Part shown: one piece after another, positions 15,922 through 24,328 of the stretch
How positions within the stretch are numbered: position 1 is the first letter of the stretch
Layout of the letters: each line of letters begins with the position of its first letter
From: Verrucomicrobiota bacterium
GTDB taxonomy: Bacteria; Verrucomicrobiota; Verrucomicrobiia; Opitutales; UBA953
DNA: 33,163 nucleotides
Reading direction: 5' to 3'
NCBI GenBank assembly: GCA_003569205.1
Contig: BGOK01000020.1
Span: forward strand, 1-33,163
Program-made: the position numbers and the translations under genes
The notes under the pieces: model-generated
The model's input: only the letters and a program-made list of their open reading frames with translations
Database searches by the model: none
What the model was told of the DNA's origin: nothing

Positions 15922-17676
15922 TTAGGCCTGCGGAGCAGCGACTGGCCAGACGGCAGCGCCGTCGACCCAATCACCAAAGGCTTGGCTAGCTTGGCGTTCC
16001 TTGGCGTACTGGTTAAACAGGGCGCCGATGACGACGGGGATTTCGTCCGCGGGGACGGATTCCTTAAAGAGACGGGCGAGGCGCGTCCCTTCGCGGTTCC
16101 CGCCAAGCATGAGGTTGTACTTGCCTGGGGCTTTGCCCACGAGGCCGATCTCGGCGTTGTACGGACGGGCGCAGCCGTTAGGGCAACCAGTCATGCGGAC
16201 GACGAGTTCTTCGCCAGAGATGCCAGCGGCGGCCTGAGCGTCCTCGATCTTACCGAGCATGACCGGGAAGACGCGTTCGGATTCGGCGAGGGCGAGTCCG
16301 CAGGTCGGGAGAGCCGGGCAGGCCATACCGCGGCCCTTGATGAGGCCAGGGTTGAAGACGATGCCGCAACCGTGGTCGTGCAGCATCTTCTCGATGGCAG
16401 CCTTGTCGGCTTCCTTGATGTCGGAGAGGATGAGGTTCTGCGTGGCGGTGAGGCGGTAGACTGGGCCGAACTGTTCAGCGATCTTACGGAGTACGGTCTT
16501 TAATTGGTAGCTGCCCGCGTCCTTGACGCGACCGGTCTCGACGAAGAGGCCGAGGAACCAGTTACCATCGAGCTGCTTGAACCAGCCGAAAGCGTCGCCC
16601 TGGCCGCGGAAGAGGAAGGGCTTGGCGGCCGGGAGCGGGGCGCCGAGACGCTTACCGAGTTCGGCACGGAACCATTCGACGCCCTTTTCCTGGAGGACGT
16701 ATTTGATGCGGGCGTGCTTGCGGTCGGTGCGATCACCCCAGTCGCGATGGATTGCGACGACAGCGGAGCCAACGCTCACGACTTGTTCGCGGGTGATGAA
16801 GCCGATGACATCAGCGAGGCGAGGGTAGGTGGCCTTGTTGCCGTGTGAGGTGCCGAGACCGCCGCCGACGAGCAGGTTGTAGCCGATCAGCTTGCCGTCC
16901 TCGACGATGGCCACGTAGCCCATGTCGTTGGTGAAGATATCCGTGTCGTTGTTCGGCGGGATCGCAAAGCCGGTCTTGAACTTACGCGGCAGGTAGGTCT
17001 TGCCGTAAAGCGTATCGGCAGGAGCGCCGGACTCATCCGTATCGGCGGGCGGCGGCATGTACGGGTTGGCCTGGTTGGCGGAAGCGGCCGCCTTGGTGAC
17101 CTTATCCCCGAGACCGAGGTCGACCTGCACCCCGTCCACCCAGATGGAGTGATAGGCCGTGGTACTCGGGAGGAGGGCCCGGGTGACGGAGAAAGCATCT
17201 TCGTCGACCTGCACGGCGACATGGTCGACGGGCGGGTTGGACGGAGCGGTCACGTTGCGATTCACGTCGCCGCATGTGGCGAGGGTGGAGGAGAGCGCGT
17301 CGTTGATGCCCTTAATCAAGCTGCCGATACCACGCTGGGCGACGCCATGGAACTGGAACGTTTGGCGAGAGGTGATGCGCAAGGTGCCGTTGGCAAAACG
17401 ACCAGAGAGTTCGTCGTATACTATGTATTGCGCGGCGGGGACGATACCACCGGTTTGGCGCGTACGCACCATGACGGAGTATTCCTTGCCCGTCTTGCGC
17501 TTATCGCGGTCGTCCTGCTGGTAGATACCGTGGAACTTGATGAACTGCTCATCGTCGCCGCTGAAGCGGTCGGCCTCTGAATTGGCGAGGGTCTCCCGAA
17601 TCGTGCCCGAAAGGTCAGGCTTTTCGGACTTCATCACTTCATTCTTGGTCAGGGGCTTCTCGGTGGGCTTTTCCAT
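15922..17676 (-). CDS. cysI: Assimilatory sulfite reductase hemoprotein (siroheme/4Fe-4S)
   Basis: CysI performs the six-electron reduction of sulfite to sulfide. In the 584-aa protein the four cluster and siroheme cysteines are C453 and C459 (MACPALPTCGLALAESERV) and C498 and C502 (MTGCPNGCARPY). LRITSRQTFQFHGV is the N-terminal substrate-binding strand and NDMGYVAIVEDGKLIGYNLL lies in the first ferredoxin-like repeat. DVNRNVTAP and HRDWGDRTDRKHARIKY also fit. There is no flavoprotein CysJ nearby, so electrons come from elsewhere or from ferredoxin. It leads the cysI-cysH run and is divergent from the siroheme methyltransferase. Confidence 0.95.
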   Translation of the reverse strand: MEKPTEKPLTKNEVMKSEKPDLSGTIRETLANSEADRFSGDDEQFIKFHGIYQQDDRDKRKTGKEYSVMVRTRQTGGIVPAAQYIVYDELSGRFANGTLRITSRQTFQFHGVAQRGIGSLIKGINDALSSTLATCGDVNRNVTAPSNPPVDHVAVQVDEDAFSVTRALLPSTTAYHSIWVDGVQVDLGLGDKVTKAAASANQANPYMPPPADTDESGAPADTLYGKTYLPRKFKTGFAIPPNNDTDIFTNDMGYVAIVEDGKLIGYNLLVGGGLGTSHGNKATYPRLADVIGFITREQVVSVGSAVVAIHRDWGDRTDRKHARIKYVLQEKGVEWFRAELGKRLGAPLPAAKPFLFRGQGDAFGWFKQLDGNWFLGLFVETGRVKDAGSYQLKTVLRKIAEQFGPVYRLTATQNLILSDIKEADKAAIEKMLHDHGCGIVFNPGLIKGRGMACPALPTCGLALAESERVFPVMLGKIEDAQAAAGISGEELVVRMTGCPNGCARPYNAEIGLVGKAPGKYNLMLGGNREGTRLARLFKESVPADEIPVVIGALFNQYAKERQASQAFGDWVDGAAVWPVAAPQA

Positions 17677-17702
17677 AGGTAAAGGTTGGTGTAAATTAAT
17701 AC

Positions 17703-17731
17703 TTGATAAGATTACCCAAGATTACATAAAT
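17703..17731 (+). promoter_or_regulatory. AT-rich divergent cysI/SUMT control region with direct repeats
   Basis: The 73-bp gap is markedly AT-rich. TTGATA (17703) with CATAAA 16 nt later is a plausible sigma-70-type promoter for the methyltransferase. AAGATTAC occurs twice, at 17708-17715 and 17718-17725, exactly one helical turn apart and inside the spacer, as an operator would be. A TTGACC on the other strand (17733-17738) may serve cysI. The regulator is unknown. Confidence 0.45.
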
Positions 17732-17749
17732 GGGGTCAAGTTTAAATAA

Positions 17750-18517
17750 ATGGTAAATTGCGACATAGGTCGGGTGGTCTTCGTCGGTGCCGGACCGGGG
17801 GCCCCCGATCTGATCACCGTACGGGGGCTCCGTTTGCTTCAACGAGCCGATGTCGTCATCCATGACTCCCTTCCGGGGGATGCTTTATTAGCAGAGATTC
17901 CGTCCACGACAAAGATCGTGCCGGTCGGTAAGCGCTGTGGGGTCCACTCGATGACCCAGGATGAGATTAACATCGTTCTCGTGCGTGAAGCAAGTCAGGG
18001 CGGGCTCATCGTGCGTCTCAAGGGCGGTGATCCTGGTGTCTTCGGTCGTCTCGGCGAAGAGATGGACCACCTCGCTGCGCATGGGATTAATTTTGAAGTC
18101 GTGCCAGGCGTGACAGCCGCGACGGCGGCGGGTGCCGATGCGACGTTTCCGTTAACCCACCGCGGCATAGCTGCTTCGGTGACTTTCCTCACGGGGCATT
18201 GTGCAGATGGTACCGACCAGAATTGGAAAGCGCATGTGGACACCGGTGCGACGCTCTGCCTCTACATGGGTGCCAAGGCTTTGCCTTCGGTGGCCGTGAA
18301 ACTCATCGCCGCCGGCGCTCAAGCGGATCTCCCGATTCGGCTACTTTCAAAGGTTTCGCAAGACGGCTCCTCCGATGTGCTCACGACTTTGACCGACCTC
18401 GCTTCTGGCAAGGTCGACGTGTCGGTGCTCCCGACGCCGCTCATCGCGGTTGTTGGTGCCGTCGTCGCTCCGCCCCGTCATGCCGGCCTGATGGGCCGCA
18501 TCGCCGCGTTGGCCTAA
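17750..18517 (+). CDS. cobA: Uroporphyrinogen-III C-methyltransferase (SUMT)
   Basis: This enzyme transfers two SAM methyl groups to uroporphyrinogen III, giving precorrin-2, the precursor of siroheme and cobalamin. The 255-aa single-domain form has VVFVGAGPGAPDLITVRG at 9-26, VVIHDSLP, VRLKGGDPGVFGR (88-100), and VVPGVTAATAAGA (117-129). It lacks the CysG dehydrogenase/chelatase domain. Divergent from sulfite reductase and convergent with a sirohydrochlorin chelatase 2 bp away, it most likely supplies siroheme for CysI. The NAD-dependent precorrin-2 dehydrogenase is not in the window. Confidence 0.94.
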   Translation: MVNCDIGRVVFVGAGPGAPDLITVRGLRLLQRADVVIHDSLPGDALLAEIPSTTKIVPVGKRCGVHSMTQDEINIVLVREASQGGLIVRLKGGDPGVFGRLGEEMDHLAAHGINFEVVPGVTAATAAGADATFPLTHRGIAASVTFLTGHCADGTDQNWKAHVDTGATLCLYMGAKALPSVAVKLIAAGAQADLPIRLLSKVSQDGSSDVLTTLTDLASGKVDVSVLPTPLIAVVGAVVAPPRHAGLMGRIAALA

Positions 18518-18519
18518 GG

Positions 18520-19491
18520 TCAGGACTTCTTCCGGAGCTTTGCGCGTAAGTAGAGAAACAGCGCAGCGAAGGTCGCGACCACTCCGCCGAGCCAAATCAT
18601 GGGGCTTTCGGTTAGTTCGAGGTCTTTCGGGGCGAGTATGCCGATTAAAACGAACAGTAGCCCAACGGAGATCGCGACGGTAATGAGGGCATTCTTGGTG
18701 AACTTGAAACCAGAGGAGTTGAGATGCCGTTGGACGAGCAGCGCGGGCAGGGCGGGGTGCGTGCCGAGCAGGGGACTGAGCTTCCAGCCCAGGCCGTCAG
18801 GGGCGTGCTCCTTCGCGATGGTCGCGACGTCTCCGTCAGATCCGGCATGACGACCAGGCAGTAAGAAAAGCATCAGAATGACGGCGTCGCCCTTGGCCTG
18901 TTGTAACGCACCCTCGAGCAAGGGCTCGTTGAAGTCATATTCTGGGCCGTCTCGTCGCTCCATCGAGCAGGCGAACAATTCATCGTCTTTCAGTCCGAGC
19001 TGATTACGGAGAGAGACGGCGAAGAAATCGCGACAGCGCGTCACTTCGCGGATGGGCGAGCCGTGGTCACAAAGGTAGACCGTTCCGCTGCCCTTGGTCC
19101 AGCCGGTGGACTTCAAGTTATCGATCAACATGCTAATCAGCTCGGGACCGAAGAGTGGTTCGCGGATGCTCAGCTTCATCTTCCCCGCGTTCGCTTCCGC
19201 AAAAACCTTGGGGAGGTATTCTGTAATGGCGAGGCTCGGCCCGATGAATAGCGGCAGAATAATCAGCTCAGTAATGCCGTCGGTCTTGGCTTGGCGGACG
19301 GCTTGTTCAAAGATGACTGCGGGTTGCCCTTCGAGCAGGGCGGGGTCGATCTTGTGTGAGTGTAAGACGGAGACGGGATGAACGGTTTTTTCCAGCAAAC
19401 GACCAACTTCCTTCGAAAGTAGGCGCATCTGTAGGGTGGCTGCGGGTTGCAGGGAGCCATTGTCCACCAGCAGGATACGGGTTGCCGCCAT
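18520..19491 (-). CDS. Two-domain CbiX/SirB-like sirohydrochlorin chelatase with C-terminal membrane anchor
   Basis: The protein likely inserts iron (siroheme) or cobalt into sirohydrochlorin. Domain 1 (about 1-125) has RILLVDNGSLQPAATL, where HGSR is replaced by DNGSL. PVSVLHSHKIDP and IILPLFIGPSLAITEYLP follow. Domain 2 (137-255) has VYLCDHGSPIREV with H143, then SMERRDGPEYDFNEPLL and FLLPGRHAGSDGDVATIA with H215. This is the known two-domain CbiX form. Residues 268-287 and 297-316 are two transmembrane helices, followed by a basic end (RAKLRKKS). This would tether the chelatase to the membrane, which is unusual. Sulfite reductase context favours iron. It is convergent with the SUMT gene and divergent from the thioredoxin pair. 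Confidence 0.82.
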   Translation of the reverse strand: MAATRILLVDNGSLQPAATLQMRLLSKEVGRLLEKTVHPVSVLHSHKIDPALLEGQPAVIFEQAVRQAKTDGITELIILPLFIGPSLAITEYLPKVFAEANAGKMKLSIREPLFGPELISMLIDNLKSTGWTKGSGTVYLCDHGSPIREVTRCRDFFAVSLRNQLGLKDDELFACSMERRDGPEYDFNEPLLEGALQQAKGDAVILMLFLLPGRHAGSDGDVATIAKEHAPDGLGWKLSPLLGTHPALPALLVQRHLNSSGFKFTKNALITVAISVGLLFVLIGILAPKDLELTESPMIWLGGVVATFAALFLYLRAKLRKKS

Positions 19492-19588
19492 GTCCGTAGG
19501 TATGGGGGTCGGGCCTCATTTGGCAACGCAGGTCTAGCGTATTTGTGGTTTGCCGTAAGGGGTAAGTTTGGGAGTTAATCCTCTCCCC

Positions 19589-20392
19589 ATGAATCTGCCC
19601 CGCTTCCTGTTCCCCGTTGTCGCCCTGGTCGCCGCTGCTTCGGCCCACGCTGAAATCACCTGGCTCACCGACCTCGACCAAGCCAAGGCCGTCGCCGCCA
19701 AGGAAAAGAAAGCAATCCTCGTCGACTTCACGGGGAGCGATTGGTGCGGCTGGTGCATCCGTCTGAAGAAGGAAGTCTTCGACCAGAAGGACTTCGAAGT
19801 CGCCGCTAAGGATTTCGTCTTCGTCGAACTAGATTTTCCACGTGGCAAGCCGCAAGATCCCGCGGTTAAGGCCAAGAATGAAGCTCTCGCTAAACAATTA
19901 AATATTCAAGGCTTCCCCACTATCCTTTTGATGAATGCTAAGGGTCAGGTGTTTGCTTCGACCGGTTACGAAGAAGGTGGCCCTGCCAACTACCTCAAGT
20001 CCCTCGCCAAGTTCCTGAAGGACAATACCGACGCTGGGGTGAAGAAGTTTGCGGACTCCGCCGCTGCCGAAGCCAAGCAGGCTGAACTCAACGAAGCCCT
20101 CGACGGCGTCATCGGTCCATTCATCGATAAGAAGGACTACGCTGGCGCTGAAGCGGCTCTGGCCAAGTTCATTAAAGACAAGGGCGTCACCGGTGAAGCT
20201 GCGACGCGCATGAGTTTCAACGCCCGGATGGGTATCGCCATGGCGAGCAAGCCAGGTGACCACGAGGCGGTGATTAAGCTCATTGATGCAACCTTGGCTA
20301 AGGACTCGAAGTCTGACTTTGCTGCAGAGCTCAAGGGCCTCCGTGAACGCGTGGAAAAAGTCCGCGACCAACAAGCTGGCGCTAAGAAGTAA
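19589..20392 (+). CDS. Secreted thioredoxin-like protein, WCGWC
   Basis: The start at 19589 gives MNLPRFLFPVVALVAAASAH and a Sec signal peptide of about 21 residues. The thioredoxin domain follows: LVDFTGSDWCGWCIRLKKEV with C53 and C56, and the cis-Pro loop GFPTILL. The active site resembles thioredoxin_7/DUF255-like secreted proteins. A helical Ala/Lys-rich C-terminal part of about 110 residues (to 267 aa) lacks known motifs and may be a TPR-like or coiled scaffold. A paralogue starts 21 bp downstream. The disulfide-reducing or -forming role in the periplasm is inferred. Confidence 0.88.
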   Translation: MNLPRFLFPVVALVAAASAHAEITWLTDLDQAKAVAAKEKKAILVDFTGSDWCGWCIRLKKEVFDQKDFEVAAKDFVFVELDFPRGKPQDPAVKAKNEALAKQLNIQGFPTILLMNAKGQVFASTGYEEGGPANYLKSLAKFLKDNTDAGVKKFADSAAAEAKQAELNEALDGVIGPFIDKKDYAGAEAALAKFIKDKGVTGEAATRMSFNARMGIAMASKPGDHEAVIKLIDATLAKDSKSDFAAELKGLRERVEKVRDQQAGAKK

Positions 20393-20413
20393 GACCTTTG
20401 CACTAATAATCCT

Positions 20414-21268
20414 ATGAAAACCAAGCACACCCTCGCTGCGTTCGTCGCCCTGATGATCGCGGCCCTCCCGGCCCTCGCGGGCCCTAAGTGGTACACCGAC
20501 CTCGACGAGGCCAAGGCCGTCGCCGCCAAGGAAAATAAGCCTATCCTCGTTGACTTCACTGGCAGCGACTGGTGCGGCTACTGCATCAAGCTCCACGCGG
20601 AAGTTTTCGATAAGCCTGAGTTTGAAGCCTTCGCCAAGGGCTACGTTCTCGTGGAACTCGACTTCCCGAACAAGAAGCCGCAGCCACCAGAAGAGAAGGC
20701 TAAGAACAAGGCGACGCAGGCTAAGTTTGGCGTCTCTGGCTTCCCGACGGTCCTCCTCCTTGATGCTAAGACCGGTGAAGCCTATGGTCGTCAAAGTGGC
20801 TATGGTCCTGGTTCGGGCCCCAAGGCTTACATCGAGAAACTATCCGCTTTCAAAAATACCGCCGAAGGTCGCTTAGCCCTGGGTGCCGAAGCTAAGAAGG
20901 CTGCAGAGGCCAGCGCCAAGCGTGCCGCCCAAGGTATCAAGATTCGCGCCGCCATGGAGGCCAAGGATTTTGATGCTATCTGCAAACTGCTCGATGAAGA
21001 CTTCGTCGATGCCCAAGGTTCGCGTAAGGCGATTGCTTCAATCAATAAGGCTCTGATGTCCCAGCGCATCGACCCGGCCAATAAGGAACGCGCCCTCAAG
21101 TGGGCCGACCAAGCCATCACGGAGTGTGCGGGCGACGAGAAGATGCTAGCCAGTATCAAGTCGATGCGTGATAAGATTGCCGCAGGTACTAACCTGAGCC
21201 AACCGGTTCCGGTTAAGCCCGCCACCAAGCCAGCCGCCGAAGTAAAGAAGACCGACAAGGGCGCCTAA
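20414..21268 (+). CDS. Secreted thioredoxin-like protein, WCGYC (tandem paralogue)
   Basis: The 284-aa protein begins MKTKHTLAAFVALMIAALPA, a signal peptide, then KWYTDLDEAKAVAAKEN. The active site is LVDFTGSDWCGYCIKLHAEV with C54 and C57; the cis-Pro loop is GFPTVLL. The N-terminal 140 residues are closely related to the upstream gene, including KAVAAKE and ELDFP, while the C-terminal helical parts diverge. It has a C-terminal Lys/Pro/Ala tail. It shares one transcript with its neighbour and ends at a strong terminator, so the pair arose by tandem duplication. Confidence 0.88.
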   Translation: MKTKHTLAAFVALMIAALPALAGPKWYTDLDEAKAVAAKENKPILVDFTGSDWCGYCIKLHAEVFDKPEFEAFAKGYVLVELDFPNKKPQPPEEKAKNKATQAKFGVSGFPTVLLLDAKTGEAYGRQSGYGPGSGPKAYIEKLSAFKNTAEGRLALGAEAKKAAEASAKRAAQGIKIRAAMEAKDFDAICKLLDEDFVDAQGSRKAIASINKALMSQRIDPANKERALKWADQAITECAGDEKMLASIKSMRDKIAAGTNLSQPVPVKPATKPAAEVKKTDKGA

Positions 21269-21289
21269 TTTAAGTTTGCAGATTACAAG

Positions 21290-21318
21290 ACGCCGGAGGC
21301 TTCCCTCCGGCGTTTTTG
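21290..21318 (+). terminator. Intrinsic terminator after the thioredoxin pair
   Basis: A perfect 10-bp stem, ACGCCGGAGG and CCTCCGGCGT with loop CTTC, is followed by T5. It lies 20 bp past the second thioredoxin gene and between convergent units. Confidence 0.92.
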
Positions 21319-21336
21319 TTTGGTGAGAATACTGAC

Positions 21337-22185
21337 CTAGGCGAGCAGGGTACCCACGGGTGCCGTCAAGACTTCCGCGGGCGTCCGACCTTGGGCCCGG
21401 AGTTCGCGGATCGAGAGGCCAGCCGTGCGTTTCGCTAACCGTCGCCCTTGGGCGTCGACCACCAGCGGCGCATGCGCCCAGAGTGGCTCGGGCCAGCCGA
21501 GGGCGCGGTAGAGCAGAATTTGGCGAGCGGTCGAAAGGAGCAGGTCCGCTCCACGTACGACTTCGGTGATGCCCATCGCGTGGTCGTCCGCGACGACCGA
21601 GAGTTCGTAGGCTGGAAAGCCATCTTTGCGCCAGACCAGGAAATCCCCGAAGTCCCTACCCGCGACGAAGGCCTGCGGTCCTTGCAAGCGGTCTTCGAAG
21701 TGGATGGTCTCGCCATCAGGCACCCGGAAGCGCCAGTTAGTACCGTCCGGTTGGGTGACGTCCCGGCCATGCCCGAGAGGGGGCCGTAGGCTGGGCGGGA
21801 AGAGGGGTTCCGTGTCGTGCTCGGCGTGCGGAGCAGTCAGCGCCCGGGCGACATCCTGGCGGGATTTATCGCAGGGATAAATGCCGCCCGCGGCGTGCAG
21901 GAGTTGCCAGACCTTGAGGAAATACTCGCGTCGCTGCGATTGCACGTAGGGTCCATACGGACCGTCCACATCAGGACCTTCGTGCCAGAGCAGGCCGAGC
22001 CAGCGCAGGTCATCCAGCGCGGCCAAGGCGAATTCCGGTTGGCAGCGTTCCGCGTCGAGATCCTCGGTGCGGTAGATGAGTTGGCCTTGCGCAGCCTGCG
22101 CTCGCTGGGCCGCGAGCGCAAAGGTTCGGGCGTGGCCGAGGTGCAGGTAGCCGGTGGGGGTGGGGGCGAGTCGTCCGCGGTACAT
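21337..22185 (-). CDS. gluQ: Glutamyl-Q tRNA(Asp) synthetase
   Basis: GluQRS attaches glutamate to queuosine-34 of tRNA-Asp. It is a 282-aa truncated class I synthetase: the catalytic core of GluRS without the anticodon-binding domain. RLAPTPTGYLHLGHARTFAL holds the HIGH motif (HLGH, 15-18). YRTEDLDAERC, FGDFLVWRKDGFPAYELSVV, DHAMGITEVVRGADLL and RQILLYRALG follow. The KMSKS equivalent is GRRLAKRTAG. Only one cysteine (IYPCDKSR) remains where E. coli GluQRS has a zinc-binding set. It is the last gene of the LysM-recF run, 20 bp after nif3. Confidence 0.93.
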   Translation of the reverse strand: MYRGRLAPTPTGYLHLGHARTFALAAQRAQAAQGQLIYRTEDLDAERCQPEFALAALDDLRWLGLLWHEGPDVDGPYGPYVQSQRREYFLKVWQLLHAAGGIYPCDKSRQDVARALTAPHAEHDTEPLFPPSLRPPLGHGRDVTQPDGTNWRFRVPDGETIHFEDRLQGPQAFVAGRDFGDFLVWRKDGFPAYELSVVADDHAMGITEVVRGADLLLSTARQILLYRALGWPEPLWAHAPLVVDAQGRRLAKRTAGLSIRELRAQGRTPAEVLTAPVGTLLA

Positions 22186-22205
22186 AGTGGACGGTCGCCG
22201 TCGGC

Positions 22206-22961
22206 TCAGAGCGGGTTACCCGTCGCCACGAATTCCCAAGGCACTCCGAACTCCGCCGAGACCGCTGCCGCCAAGGCTTTCACGCCCCAGGTTTCGGTCG
22301 CGTAGTGGCCGCAAGGGTAGAGGTTCCAGCCTTGCTCGTGGGCTTCGTTAAAGTGTTCTTCGCGGAGTTCACCGGTGATCAGCGTATCGCAACCTTGGGC
22401 GCGCAGGTGGTCCAGAGCGCTCCGGCCGCTGCCGCTGAGGATGGCGATTTTCTTCGGACGGGCCGAACCAAACTCGATGGCCTGATAGGTGCCGGGATAG
22501 CTCTGCTTCAGTCGGCGGGCGAGCGTACTCCGTGGGATGCCTTGGCAAATACACGCGATCGGCAGGCCTTCGAAGTCGACGAACCAATCGACTACGCGGA
22601 GTCCGAGGTCCGCCGCGATGAGTGCGTTGTTGCCGATGATCGGGTGGGCGTCGAGCGGGAGGTGGCTCGAGTAGAGCGAGAGCCTGGTGCGCTTCAGCGT
22701 ATCAACCCGTAGCTTCCGGACCTCGCGCAGCGGCGAGACTGTGGGCCAGCGCATGCCGTGGTGTACGATGAGAAAGTCGATACCACGCTTCGCGGCCATT
22801 TCGAAGACCTTGGCGCCGGCGTCGACCGCACAGCCGACCTTGCGGACCTTGGCGCGGCCCTTGTGCTGCAGGCCATTCTCGGCTCCGGGGAAATCTTTGA
22901 TCGCCTTATTATTGGTCAGGAGGTCGCAAAAGCGGGCAATCTTGGTGGCGTCGGCGGGCAT
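22206..22961 (-). CDS. Nif3-like dinuclear metal-centre protein
   Basis: This 251-aa NIF3/DUF34 protein has the family's metal motifs: LIVHHGMRW (H67, H68), SSHLPLDAHP (H100, D104), and ITGELREEHFNEAHEQG with GHYATET near the C-terminus. It lacks the central PII-like insert of the long form. Members are sometimes annotated as GTP cyclohydrolase I type 2, but the physiological role is unsettled. It follows the LolA-like gene by 2 bp, so translation is probably coupled. Confidence 0.92.
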   Translation of the reverse strand: MPADATKIARFCDLLTNNKAIKDFPGAENGLQHKGRAKVRKVGCAVDAGAKVFEMAAKRGIDFLIVHHGMRWPTVSPLREVRKLRVDTLKRTRLSLYSSHLPLDAHPIIGNNALIAADLGLRVVDWFVDFEGLPIACICQGIPRSTLARRLKQSYPGTYQAIEFGSARPKKIAILSGSGRSALDHLRAQGCDTLITGELREEHFNEAHEQGWNLYPCGHYATETWGVKALAAAVSAEFGVPWEFVATGNPL

Positions 22962-22963
22962 GG

Positions 22964-23806
22964 TCAGAGGGGTTTGAATTGTTCGTCACTCGGTGTGTTG
23001 GCCGGTTGCGCAAGCGAACGAGGGTCGAAGAAGCCATCCGCGAGCCGGAGGTTGAGCGCAGCGTGGGTGACCTGCAGCCGGTCGACATCGCGGGTGCTTT
23101 CATCCCGGACACTGATGGCAGCGAAAAGCCATTGATCGCCCGCTTTGCCGAACTCTTCCACCTGTAATGTGCGCAGGGCCTTGCCTTGAGTATCTTCTGA
23201 AATTGCGCTCAGCATGGCACCGTAAGCACGGTCGAGGGCGAACCTCACTTGCGTCGGTGCGCCTGGCTGTGGGTTCTTAGCCAAGTAAACATGGGCGGGC
23301 CGTCCCACCACGCGTTCCGTTGAAACATAGTCGGACTTTTCCCAATGCGTGAAAGGCAGGTGCAGGTCGAAGGGCGTTAGGAGTAGGCCGGGCGCTAGGG
23401 GCGAGCCAAGTCCAACTGCGGTGATGGCTTGGGCCGGCTGACCATTCTGCGAGACCCAGAGCATACTGGCTTGGGCATTCTTCTTAGCAATGAAGGCGTA
23501 AACCTGACGGCCTTGGCTATCACGCGCTTCGAAGCGTACCCGCGGACCACCGTCGGCCCAACCCACCCAAAGCAATCCATTTACGGGCGCCGCGTCGTCA
23601 CCGCGGCGCGGCTTATGGGTAATCGTGACCTTCAGGCACGTATCAGCCGGCAGGCGCGAGGCGCGGAATTGAGCCAGAACTTCGGGGGCTTCCGCCGGCG
23701 TTAGGCGCGCATAGCGCTCGTCCCCCGAACTCAGTTGGGCGGACAGCGGTAACGATAATAGCAACACCGCCCAGCGGAAAGTCAGGCTGAGCAGGGTGGT
23801 GCGCAT
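22964..23806 (-). CDS. Secreted LolA-like lipoprotein-sorting family protein
   Basis: The ATG at 23806 gives MRTTLLSLTFRWAVLLLSLP with cleavage near LSAQ (280 aa); a TTG two codons earlier is less likely. The mature part reads as a beta-rich fold of the outer-membrane lipoprotein-sorting superfamily. Examples are LTPFDLHLPFTHWEKSDYV, RVVGRPAHVYLAKNP, VRFALDRAYGAMLSAISED, LRTLQVEEFGKAGDQW and DVDRLQVTHAALN. A role in lipoprotein or lipid handling in the envelope is inferred from family alone. It begins 6 bp after the corrected secG stop and 2 bp before nif3. Confidence 0.75.
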   Translation of the reverse strand: MRTTLLSLTFRWAVLLLSLPLSAQLSSGDERYARLTPAEAPEVLAQFRASRLPADTCLKVTITHKPRRGDDAAPVNGLLWVGWADGGPRVRFEARDSQGRQVYAFIAKKNAQASMLWVSQNGQPAQAITAVGLGSPLAPGLLLTPFDLHLPFTHWEKSDYVSTERVVGRPAHVYLAKNPQPGAPTQVRFALDRAYGAMLSAISEDTQGKALRTLQVEEFGKAGDQWLFAAISVRDESTRDVDRLQVTHAALNLRLADGFFDPRSLAQPANTPSDEQFKPL

Positions 23807-23812
23807 CGCCAA

Positions 23813-24285
23813 TTACTTGGCCGGAGCCGGAACTGCCGGAGCCTTGGGGCTTCGGGGGCCTTCGCAGCCGGAGCAGCTGGAGCAGCTGGAGCGGCCGGAG
23901 TCGTGGCGGCTGGAACGGTCGGAGCCGTCGCAGCGGGAGCCGTAGCGGGAGTCGTGGCGGTCGTAGCGGCTGGGACTTCTGGGGTCGCTGGCTTAGTGGC
24001 CGTAGCGGCGGCTGGCGCGATAGCGGAAGGCGTTTTCTTTTCGCGTGCAACGAATCCGAGGTAGAGCCCGAAGCTTAGGATGAAAAGGGTGACCGTGAGG
24101 GTGGTCGTCATCTTGGAGAGGACGTTGGACGATTCACCGCCGAAGACGGATTCAGCAGCACCGCCACCGAGGGCCGAGCCCATGCCGGCATTGGCCGACG
24201 GACGCTGCATCAGGATGATCAAGACGACCAAGAGGCAGACGAGGAAGAGAACGACGACCGAGGCGTACAGGAGGAAATCCTTCAT
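23813..24285 (-). CDS. secG: Preprotein translocase subunit SecG, with long Ala/Pro/Thr tail, one frameshift
   Basis: SecG assists SecYE translocation. MKDFLLYASVVVLFLVCLLV begins the first membrane helix (about 5-26). The conserved cytoplasmic loop is LMQRPSANAGMGSALGGGAA with ESVFGG, then SKMTTTLTVTLFILSFGLYL (second helix, to about 79). The start is ATG 24285; TTG 24297 is less likely. Residues from about 85 are an Ala/Pro/Thr tail. Adding one C in the CCCC at about 23849-23852 turns an odd ending into KAPAVPAPAK and a TAA at 23813, giving 157 aa, about twice a usual SecG. It lies between recF and the LolA-like gene. Confidence 0.9.
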
Positions 24286-24328
24286 CCCCTTATCCAAGGG
24301 CTCCGAAAATGATAAAACAACGCCAAAA

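Noticed and set aside
19898-20794. Minus-strand 298-aa frame antisense to the thioredoxin pair
   Set aside because: Leu/Val/Gly-rich shadow spanning two genes with clear active sites; no start support.
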